A DNA stretch of 64,000 nucleotides from Eublepharis macularius. Its lineage: Eukaryota; Chordata; Lepidosauria; Squamata; Eublepharidae. Shown in pieces: positions 46,701 to 58,700 of the stretch (position 1 is the first letter of the stretch; every line of letters begins with the position of its first letter). The stretch covers positions 11,366,501 through 11,430,500 of the forward strand of contig NC_072805.1 in assembly GCF_028583425.1 (NCBI RefSeq), given 5' to 3'. Under the pieces are notes generated by a model that was not told the DNA's origin, searched no databases, and saw nothing but the letters and a program-made list of their open reading frames with translations. The position numbers were made by a program, and so were the translations under genes.

Positions 46701-49700
46701 TGGTTGGGAGATATCTTGCTAAAAGCTCACAGCTGCTCTCCGGTCTCTCCCCTCCCCTCCTCTTGGAGATCTCTTTTGAACTGGCAGGCATTGAACCTGG
46801 GACCTTTCGTGGGTAAAGCATGTGATCTAGTGTTTAAAGAAACACATTGGTACACTATTATTCATAGAGCTTACATATATCCATCCAAAGATATGCATAA
46901 TATTGCTAAGTCATAGTTTTATTTTTAATCATAACAACAACAGCGTGCTCATATAATGCCCTTCTGGACTGATTAGTGCCATACTCAGAGCGGTGAACAA
47001 AGTCAGTGTTGTTATTATCCCCACAATACAGCTGGGGCTGAGAGGAGTGGCTTACGCAAGGCCACCTACTGAGCTCATGGCAGTAGTGGGATTCAAACTA
47101 GCAAGGTGCTGATTCACAACCCAACCACTACACCACAGCAGCTCTCTTGTTGGCAAGGGAACAGTTTGTAGGGTGCTCAAGGAAAGGGGGAGGGAGTGCA
47201 CAAGAGGGGAGTAGAATTTCCCTTTGTCCACGATCCGTGGTGGGTCCACTACTTGTTTTGTCTGTTTCCATGTGGCCGTTAAAAACTATTCAAACAGCAT
47301 GAAAACAAAATATTAATATGTGAATCAGGATTAATATTTTGCCATATTAATTAATTGCCAAGTACGGCTTCAGTGATTCAGTGGTCAGCAAGGGCAGTTC
47401 TTATGTCTTAACTCTGTAGGATTCTCCTTCAATTTTTTTTTCTTTTTTTGCACAGTTGCCTGTCATTACTGGTTAAAGGTAAAATGTTGGTATGCTCAAG
47501 GATCACTGTCAGGGTTGCCAGGTCTCCTCAACCTCCCAGCAGGAGGTTAGAGGCCTGGCCGTTGCCCCCTTTGCCTGCTCCTTGTGCACACGCTGCCACA
47601 CCGCACGATGACATCACTTCTGGGAAGTGAAGTCTTCACGAAGGCCTCCTGGGAGCTCTCCTGTGCTCTGCAGGGGGCCAAATTGGGCTGCTGCAGAGCA
47701 CAGGAGAGCTGTGTTCAGCAGCAGCCCAGTGCAGGCCTGAATTCGGCCCAATGCGGGCCCAAGTTGGGCCGCTGCGGAGTGCAGGAGCACACCATGCTGC
47801 CCAGGAGCATGCCCCGGGAGGTGCGTCCCCCCCCCCAACCAGGTGGGTGGGGGTGGGGCGAGGGATTCCCCCATCCCCAGCGGGGGTCTGGCAACCCTCA
47901 TCACTGTTATGTGGCTGCAGTGCTTAACAGAAGGGTGTTTTCCCTAGAGCTGGTGCTCCAGTGCCTTTTGGTAGCTAAGGACTGTTGACCTGAAGGCTGC
48001 AATGCTGTCCACAGTAGGGTTCCCAGAAGACAAATGGGTTGAAAGTATGGTCTGCATTGACTTGCCTGCTCAAGAATCCCCGCACATATGCTGTGTAACT
48101 TCTGTGCCTTACATAGTGGTTTGTCCCATGTTTTCTGAGACTGCATCCCTAAAACATTTCTCAATCAATATGTTGTTGGGGAAGATCCTTCCATGGAAAG
48201 AAGCTTATGTACTTACGTAGCGATCTTTCCTCTGAGGAACTCAAATACCAACATTTTTGGGGAACTCAGTTAAAATACCACTGTGAATGTGAATATAAAA
48301 CAAAGTCAGTAGTATCTGGGGAAGTTAAACAAAATTGACTTGAGGCAAGCCATGTGTAAGATTAGGTATTAAGAATGTATAATTAAAGTACTTTTTCTTT
48401 CTTTCTTTCTCTGCAGCTTGCAGGAACAGCTGTACTTGGAATTGGCCTATGGCTTCGGTTTGATTCACAGACGAAAGATATTTTTCGGGATGAAGGCAGT
48501 ACAACTTTCTATACAGGTATGTCGCAAAGGAAAACAGTTTTGTTTAAGTTATATGAACAGCAGCACAGTTCTGAAACCGAGATATTTTTCTTAACGGTTC
48601 CTGTAACACCAATGAGGTTTGACCAAAATGCCCTAGGTCCTGTCAAATAACTTATTGATAGGGGAAAGCCATTATTGTATGTATGTAAAGGTACTTAATA
48701 TTGAATGGCATACTGTGCAGGAGGGGGCAGGATCAAAATCGTTAAAAGGATTTCCAGACTTCCTAGGAAGCCAAACCCTTGTACACAAGTAGTCAAAAGG
48801 TGCCATAATCTCCTGAAAAGTAAAACAGATCTCTTCTCTCCCCCTTAAAACGGGGGGTTGCAGAGAGTACCCCCAAATGGAGACATACTTCTACAATTGC
48901 TAGAGATTTGGTGTATCTACAGAATACATACATACTTTAGAAGTCTGAAGATTGGGCTGTTTAATAGCTAGTGGGCAAAATACGGAGTATAAATTTTGCT
49001 TCTTAATAAAGACGAGCACAGGGCAAGTCACACTTTTGCAGGACTTTGCTTTCTCCTTTGGGGCTAAACTAGACATCTTTGTTTAAAATCTGAGCCTCCC
49101 CCGTTGTTAATGAATGCACGGGTCCACTTTTAGTGTGCTGGGGGAATGTGGGTGAGAGGTCCTAACCATGACACCTGTCCCAGGCACTGTTTGGGCTTAG
49201 ATCTGCTCCGACCTCTCAGTATCTTCTGATTTGGGGAAGGGCTTGTCCACTTATTTCTCTGTGAGTGTTCCACTGATGGTAAGAATTGCATAAATAAATA
49301 ATAATCAGGGGTCTGGAGACTGAGCCCTAGGAGGAAAGGCTGAGGGCCTTGGGAATGTTTAGTTTGGAGAAGAGGAGGTTGAGGGGGGACATGATTGCTC
49401 CCTTTAAGTATTTGAAAGGCTGTCATTTGGAGGAGGGCAAGGAGCTGTTCCAGTTGGCAGCAGAGGGTAGGACGCGAAGCAATGGGCTTAAATCACATGC
49501 ACAAAGGTACCGGCTGGATATTAGGAAGAACTTTTTCACAGTCAGAGTAGTTCAAAAGTGGAACCAGCTGCCTAGCGAGGTGGCGAGCTCCCCTTCACTG
49601 GCAGTTTTCAAGAAGAGGCTGGATGAATACTTGTCAGAGATGCTTTAGGCTGATCCTGCACTGGGCAGGGGGTTGGACTAGATGGTCTGTATGGCCCCTT

Positions 49701-52700
49701 CCAACTCTATGATTCTATGAATAGCTGAATGTTGAACAAGGTTGTTATGATCAGAGGCTACCTCAAACAAAAACCAATGGTTCTGGCGCAGCCTGTTTTT
49801 ATAGAAGTGTTTTCTCATCCAGAACTCTTCTAAGCATGTAAATACATGTGTTTTTTCCCCCTAAACTACTGAACATTTAGAGCAATTTGAGAGAACTAGA
49901 AAAATAACTTGAAGTATTTCCATGATTTTCCATGTGTAGATTGACACACTTACTGTAAATTCTGTCATGTATACAGTAGGATTGCTGACATGTGCCTTCA
50001 AAAATTCTGGCCACGTGGTTGCATCAGGGGTGTGTGGAATCTACATGAGTAGGTTGGCAGCCACAAGTACTTGGCACGCTCAGACTCTTAACAGCTGGTA
50101 CAGTCAGCTGGTAATTTCATTGTTTGTGATCATGACAACAAACGTGTGTCCTGGGCTGTGGGTTGCACCCACCATCTTGATATGGTTCTTACTGCCGTGG
50201 ATGTCACGTGGCTCTTTGGTGACACACTGTGCATATGCAAAAATGCAGGTTATGTGCAGCCATCAAATCCCTTATGCCATTGAAAGGCTTTAGCATGGAC
50301 ATTTGCCAAAGCCACACATTATAAAATAAAAGGGGGGCTTATCTTTTAAAATACCAACTTCACCAACAAAACTCTGCAACCAACAAAAAAGGCGGCAGTA
50401 GGAAACCTTGATTTGTTCTGAAACAGCTGTAGAAGTAGGTAGATTTTTTAAACAAAATTATAAACTCAGATTTAGATAATTTATCCCATGTAAACCGCCA
50501 TCTGAAAGGTTTCTAAAGCCACCTGCATACAATTTGGTAATCAATTGTCAATCAATTGTTATTGAAACCACCAGCTGAAAGAGCGCATGAGAAGTCTGGG
50601 TAACCAAGGGTTCTGCTAGAGGCAGTGGAGCTGTCATAGTTCTCAGTCTTGGCAAAGCTTATTAGCTGAGGGTAACCCTCCTCTTTGTGTTTTATACTCT
50701 GCCCCTAGGAGTTTACATTCTGATTGGAGCTGGTGCACTCATAATGCTTGTGGGTTTCCTGGGATGTTGTGGAGCGATACAGGAGTCCCAGTGCATGCTT
50801 GGCTTGGTAAGTATAGCAGCTGTCCCAGAGAGGCAATAATCAGCAGAACCAAGTGGTAAAGATCTTGCTGAGCTGGAATCCTTCAGGATGCAAAATAATA
50901 GACATGTGAGGAGCCATGTCTGAAATTCTCTCTCTCTCTCTCTCTCTTGCAAATAGTATCCCATGCAGGTTAAAAACTAGCACGGCTCTTCCATGTGTTG
51001 TTTTCCTATGGAATCTTTTTTTGTGTTGGAGGACTTTCAACCTTGAGCCATCCTAGTATCAGCCTGAACGGATACAGTTCAGGAAAAACTCTCCCCCTGT
51101 GATTTTACTCTTGTTTAAACCGTCCCTCATGTTTTTGGCTGCCAATTGTAATGCATTTGATTTGCGGAAATAAATCTAGAGGTTTTAATGTTGTTGCTTA
51201 ATATTTGCCTTATTCCGCTTTGGAAATAGTGTATGGAAAGGATGTTTCATTTGCAACACACATCTCTTGCAGGACCCGCTGAACACATGCATTGGAAGTT
51301 GCCCTAATATATGAATTTCTCCACAGTATTTAATACTGTGTGATGGAGCAAGTTTTGTATCCATACCAGTTCACCTGTAATGGTTCATTCACATACTTAT
51401 TTATTTTTCAAAGCTGTTTTCTTAGCAATGCTCTCAAACAGTTCAGGGTGGTTTTTTTATAAAAAAAACTTGCAATAATACAACATATAAAATTATGAAG
51501 TGGTGGAATCAAGGTGAATTTGGAAAAAAGCTCTGTGATCTTTTTCTTTTTTTTTCTTAACAAAGAAATGCCTTATGAAACTTCTTCATGCTTTCTGAAG
51601 GTAAAAAGGGCAGGTGACAAATTAACTTCCCTGGCCACAGCCCCACAGTTGGGGTGTCATGTCTGAGAAGACCCTGGTTGCTCTGCCTCTGAGCCAGGCG
51701 GGGAGAACTTCTGAGTACTCACTCATCTGAATTACAGATGATGCTGTCCAAAACAGAGTTCAATCAAAAAGAGTCCAGTAGCACCTTTAAGACTAACCAA
51801 TTTTATTGTAGCATAAACTTTCGAGAATCAAGTTCTCTTCGTCAGATGCATGTTACAGAGACTGGTCAAATATAGAAGAGGAGGAAGGAGAAGGGGAGGA
51901 GAGAGAAGAGGCAATTACGGGGGGAGGGGGAGGGTGCAACCAAAACATTCCTTTGCTAGTATATGTAAACATCTCCTTTTGGTGTGTGGATCAGTTGGCT
52001 TCAAAGGAGTTTGCTCTGTTAGTTTGTAGCAGCCAAACAGCTAGACCATCCAATTCCAATGCAGTATGAGCCTTCAATAACCACAGCTCTCCTTGCCAGA
52101 TGCATCTGACAAAGAGATCTGTGGTCCCCGAAAGCCCACGCCAGGTGCCACTGAGCTCCCCCAGACCCCGCCTCTGTAAAGGAAATCTGTTACCTGTGAT
52201 AATGTGATAACCATTCATAGTCCCTATTCAGTCCCAGCTTGACAGAGTCAAATTTGCATATGAATTCCAATTCAGCAGCTTCCCGTTGGATTTTGTTTTT
52301 GAAAGGTTTCTGTTGAACTACTGTGACCTTTAAGTCTTTGATGGAATGTCCTGGTAGACTGAAGTGTTCTCCCACTGGTTTCTGGACGTTTCCATTTCTA
52401 ATGTCAGATTTGTGTCCATTTATTCTTTTGCGTAGAGGTTGGCTGGTTTGTCCAATGTACAGAGCAGATGGACATTGTTAGCACATGAGGGCATATATCA
52501 GATTGGAGGATGAGCAGCTGTAACAGAGTTAACAGCCTTCTAAACCCATTGACTTCAGTTGACTTAGAACAGAGTAACTAAAGGTTGCCGTCTTCCAGGT
52601 GGGGCTCGAAGATCTCCTGGAATTATAATATACGTCTAGATTACAGGGATCAGCCCCCCTGGAGAAAATGACTGCTTTGGCACTGTCACCCCTCTGCAGC

Positions 52701-55700
52701 CCCCCCCCCCCCAAAACTCCACCCTCTCCAGACTCCTTCCCCAAATCTCCAGGAATTTGGCAATTCTAGGTGTCCCTCTGCTTAGGACAGTACTGGGGGG
52801 CTCTAGTCTTAAAAGCACCATTAATAGGAAGCAAGTTCAATTGAGCCCAGTAGAATTTACTTCTAATTATTTGTGCTTAGAGTGGCACTGTACATCTTGG
52901 CCTGTAGCTCCTGGCTATAGCAGGAAATGCTGCGTACTGCTTGCTTGGTCTTTGATGGTAGAGGGGTGTGGAAGAGAGAGAGAGAGAGAGGCCACAGAGC
53001 TGGATTTCTAGGCAGGTGTGGCTCACCCACATCCCACACATACTGCTTTCCTCCTTAGCTGGCTGTGAGGGCTCAATAGAGAGAAAGCAGGGCTAGAGAC
53101 AATATAGCAGCAACCACAGAGGGAATCCTTGCCCCCCCTCCCCCGCGCACCATGTCTGCTTACAGCAGGTCTGGATTTATTCTGTGTTTGCAGAGGAAGA
53201 GAAAGAGAGAACCTCTGGAATGTCTTTATTCATCTGCAAATGTGGAGATCATCTTTATTCATCTGCAAATGTGGAGATCAAGCACACCCAACCATGCTTA
53301 AGACATTTCTTTGGGCATCCTCTGCAGAGCAGAGATTTATTTATATTTATTTATATTTTATTTATATTTCAGTTTATATACCGCCCATCCCCAGGGGCTC
53401 TGGGCAGTGAACAGTTAAAATCGATAAAAACATGAACTAAAATCAATATACAAACAATAAAACAAATTAACAAAGTGCAGTGGTGGGGAGAACCCTCCCC
53501 CACCCCAAAGGTGGGAGGCCCACTTGGCGCCGCCCCCTTCAATCACCAAATGCCTGGCGGAACAGCTCTATCTTACAGGCCCGGCGGAACGATAATATGT
53601 CCCGCTGGGCCCGGGTTTCCATTGACAGAGCGTTCCACCAGGCTGGGGCCAGGACTGAAAAGGCCCTGGCCCTGGTTGAAGCGAGGCGGGCTTCCTTAGG
53701 GCCGGGGACCACAAGTAAATATTTATTCGCTGATCGAAGCGATCTCCGGGGAACGTACAGAGATTTAGAGCCTTAGCACTCTGTCAAGCAGGAGTAGACA
53801 GTGACATGGCAGTAGAGGCCACAGGATATTTAAAATCATTATGTCCTTCAAAAAGAAGAGCACTTCAAGAAGCATGGCTGAACGACTTGAAATAGCTCCA
53901 CCTTGTTTAAAACAAGACACGCTGTGTGTCCCCAGAATGTCTGTCAGTCACTCTAAATTAGCAACAGGTGTTACCTGCCTGCTCAAATGTGTGTGTGTGT
54001 GTGTGTGTGTAAAAAAATTGTTGGATCGTTGGTTAGAAAAAAAGGTGCCTTTCATTGATGTTAGTATTGGAAGATAATTTGGATCTCCAACGGTGTGTTT
54101 TTTCCATCCTTCTGCAGTTCTTCCTCTTCCTCCTTGTGATTTTTGCTCTTGAAGTAGCTGCTGCCATCTGGGGATTTTCAAACAAAGAGAAGGTAAGATG
54201 ATGTCTTCTCGATCTTGAAAGATCAGCTATGCTTGAGGAACAGCCTCCTGGAAGAGGTCTGGAGGCTGCCTCGGTCCTGGGTTCCAGTGAGGCTGTGTTC
54301 TGGAGAGCTTTCGGGGCAGCCTGAACAAAGGGAGGATATCCTGTGCAGGAGGCATATAAGGTGTTTGGGTGTTTTTACAGTTTTTATATTGTTGTAGCCT
54401 GCCTTGGGTTCTGAGTTGCTCAGCAGAATGGCGGTGGGCATATAAATATTTTAAATAAATAAAATGCCCTCTAGGATAGTAAAGGGATGTTCATGGGGGT
54501 TTTAGATGGTAGCAGATCACAATAGATATGGATACAAAAGCTGCCAATCTAGTTTTTTTTTTAAAATAGTGATACTACCATTACTTTTTCATGCAGTTTA
54601 CAATGTAACATAACCCAAGAGGTTACAACCTATGGTGGGAAGGAAACTGGGGGAAGTGACAAACTGACCCAATTAAAGTTTAGTTGTTTGGCTTTTCTCC
54701 ACCCACCCTGACCCCCAGTCCCTGCTGCTTTGGATCCCAGACTGCCTGATCTCAGATGGGCTTACTGGCCCTGCTAAGCCTGTGCTTCTTGAAGCATATT
54801 TCTATTGTATGTTTTTTCTCTCTCCTTTTAAAAGATAAAGACTGATGGAAGAATTTGCTTTTCTTTTGGGTTCTAGATTATTAATGAAATCAAGAAGTTT
54901 TATGACAAGGTGTATGAAAAAAGAAATGAACAAGGTCCTAGAGAAACCCTGATCGCCATTCAGCATGCTGTAAGTCAGATCTTCCGTTTTGCTTTTTGTA
55001 CTACTTGAGTTATCCGCGTGGAAGGGACTTCTTGCTGCAGGGAGCTACAAGGAACTCGCTTTTGTGCTGAGTTGTGCATGTTGTGAATGTACACTACTCT
55101 ATTTAAAAAAAAGAATTAAACATTTGTTTAATTTTTACCCTCTAGGCAATATCAGTTCAAGGTACTTTGTCACCCAAAGCAAGGGATACACACGACAACT
55201 AAAAGATACGACCTTGCTGGGGATATCTTCTAAAAAAGGATCTGGAGTGCAAGCAGAGAAGCCCCCCCAAGTAGGGAGCTGTAGAGGTTAATTGCTGCTC
55301 TTCAGGACGCTGCACACACCCCTTCAGTTCCTGCAAGTTACATTTATAATCCCCATTATGAATCTTTAAAACTTTGAATTTCCACAGAGAACTCTCAATG
55401 CCATCAATATGTTTACAAGACCAAAAATACTCTGTCATCATACAACCTAAACTGTGTACTGTTGAAAACGGGGGGGAAAGCCCAAACCACAGAACAACTC
55501 AAATAACTTAAATCTGTATCAGGCTTCCTTGATAAGGAAAGAGTTCCATCAACCACATAATTTGACATAAAGTCATGTGTGAATGTGGAGACAAGATCTT
55601 GTTTGATCCACTCCCCCATGAGTAAAATTTTACAGAAGTATTTTTGCCCTAAACTCTCCTATTACATTCTCATAAGCCTGTCATATATTGTAACCTATCG

Positions 55701-58700
55701 TAAAAGGATGGACACACCTGGCAGTAGCCCTGCCGCTCCTATTTCCTGCCATTGGTTCTGTGTGTTCAGTGTTTGAAGTATACCCTTTGCATACGTTAGC
55801 ATAGTTATACAATACTTAGTAGCAGTAGAAAAGAGCAAGAGTCCTGTAGCAACTGTAAGGCTAACAAAATTTTTGGTAAGGGATGAGCTTTCGTGAGTCA
55901 CAGCTCACTTCTTCAGATAGCATCTGAAGAAGTGAGCTGTGACTCATGAAGGCTCATACCCTCCTACAAATGTTAGTCTTAGAGGTGCTAGTGGACTCTT
56001 GCTCTTTTCTACTGCTACAGATGGACCAACACAGCTACCTAGCTTGATATAAGTAGGATTTTCATAACTTTTTCTTAAGGTTTGTTGAGAGATTTTAGCA
56101 AAGCTCCTCTTTTTTTGGATAGTTTATATGGCTCTGGGACATTCCTCCTTGATATGCAATTTTTACAGTGAAGCACAACTTTTTCTTTTCTTTCTTTTTT
56201 TTTGCTGTAGCTTTACTGCTGTGGCTATGGGGGAGTCATAGAATCATGGCTTCGGGAAACCTGTCCCAAATCAGAAAATGTACTGGACTTATCGCTAAAG
56301 GTATGTACGTCTAATCCTGTGTTTTGGGAAATTGCATGTGTGTGTTCTTACTTGCAAATACCAGTGCAAGCTGAGCTGGAACTGAATCCTCCTCCTTCAG
56401 CAAGGACTTGCAAGCTTCTTTTGTGACAGAGACCACTTTTTGTGTAGGCAGCTGGAAGGTACAAATGGTGAACACTTGGGGGGAGAAGGAGAGATGAGAG
56501 CAGTAGGGATGCATGTGACAAGTGAAGCTCCTTCCCAACAGGCTGAAGGCGAAGGGATTAAGCCAGAGGCCGGGAAAGGGTTAGCAGCATGAAGAAAGAG
56601 AAAGAGAATGAATATAACACTCTCAATAAAAAAAGAAGAAAAAGAGAGAGTTGGCAACCTAGAGATGCCCTGGGATGCCGTTCCAGGGGCAGCAAAGAAG
56701 CTGATACAGAGTAGGGTGGTAGAGCTGGAGCAGCTTAGAACAGATTGAATATAAAACGAGGGCAGAAATACAAGGAAGGTAAGATGGGGAGGCTTTTGTC
56801 AGACTAGGACAAGCCATCTGTACAAGAGTATCAGGCTTTAAGGAGGCACATCATGTTGGTCTGCAGGAGCTGGAAGGGCAGGAATTGGGTAGAGGTCTTG
56901 GAGTGGTGACTTTCTCCTCCAGTAGATACTGTTGTGTGTGGAGGGGTTGCTAATCCTTTCCCTGTCGCTGCTTTCTGTGTTTATAGAAAGCAGTTCAGAA
57001 ATGTAACTCTGTATGAAAAGTCTATTTTGGAGGGGAAATCTTTTCTTTAAAAGCTAGCCTGAGTTTTTCCTCTGGCTGCAAGGGTGCCCCCTCGGTGGGG
57101 CAGTAGTATAGCTCTCTGTGGTTCATTGGTATAGGAAGCAATCTTGTCCTCAGTGGAGAGGGCGTGGCATCTTCACCAAAGAACAGCGTGCTCTTGAGAG
57201 CGGGAGTACTCTGGCTCGGTTTGCAGCGACACAGTTTCAGGAATGGAAGTGCCCCCTGTATTTTTACCTCTTTTCCCCATCCTCAGCTGCTTAGGTGTGT
57301 GGGAATGGCCTATGGGGGGGGGTAGGATTCTTCAAGGATATGTTGGGTGGCCATTAGTTGAGGCTTGCGTTAGATTTCTGTGTACTTTGTTGAGCTGAGC
57401 AAGGGGGTTGGACTAGATGACATGTCAGCAAGCAGCAAAACAAGAAGCCGAATGAGTTCCTTGGTGGGCCATTGTGACCAGCTGTGTTTGACGGGAAGGT
57501 AGTCGTGAGTTGCACAATAATAACAACAACATTTGATTTATATACTGTCATTCAGGACAACTTAACGCCAACTCCCAGCAGTTTACAAAGGGTGTTATTA
57601 TCAAGCTTAGCAGTATGACTAAAGTTCTCATTTTCCTTAGCAACTAAAAATATTTCTCTTTTTCCTCCTTTCCGATAAGCGGTCAGTGGTCAGAGCTAGT
57701 GTTGTTGTCCAGTGTTCACCTCAGCCACTGGCTGGCCCAGGTAGCTAGCCAGAATCTGTCCTTGCCACCAACCCTTTCTCTGATTTTGGGCTGGGGCAGA
57801 TAGATGCTTGCTGCCAGTAACCTTGTTTACTGAGCCCTACTTTTTCAAGCTGGTCAGCTAGTTATAGGCCTGGATCGAAATCTAGCAAATTTTCCTAACT
57901 GGCACTTGTGTGTGCATGCAGCAGTATATAAAAGGACGGATTTCTCTTCCAGCCATGCCCGACAGCCATTGAGGAGGTCTTCACTTCAAAGGTGAATGTG
58001 ATTGGCGGCATCGGCATCGGCATCGGGGTGGTGATGGTAAGCCGTTACCTTTTTTATGTCGTTGGTGCACATTGAACATGGCCCTGTGTGCAAAGCTGCC
58101 ATTGTAGGCAAAAAACCTGTATGTTACAAGGGCAAAACTCTCATACCGTCAGTGTTGCTCCTTCTTGAATTCTGTCCCATTTGGTTTGATGCAAGCTGTC
58201 TAACAGAGTCCAAACCCTCTCCTTCTGGCTGAACATGAACTGGAACAGAATGCAAAAGAATAAGGTTTTTGTTCAGAATAAGAACTAGACAAGAAGACAG
58301 ACAGTACTTCTTTCAGCTCCGCCTACTAGAACTGATCGTGGGTATTAAAAGCTTGTATCACATTGGGATGTTGTTGGCTTTCTGTTGCGTCCTCTCAAAG
58401 AGGAAGGAAGCAGCAGGGAGACCTGAGTCCTTCCGTTTAAAGAGCCATGGCCCTGCAAAATGTCAGCTTACTCCTGGCGGGTGGGGTGGAAGGGCCAGCT
58501 GACGCAGGCATGTGCTTTACTGGGAGGTTTGCATGAGTGAATGAGTCATCACAGCTTAAGATACAGTGGTCCGTATAACCTTTTGTCACCTCTGGTAAAC
58601 ACCTTTCATGGGACGCCGGTCATGTGTACAAGTCTGTTACCTTATAGCGTATGGATTTCAGCCAACTGCACCTGTCTGCATCATTCCTCTTTTGGCTGCT

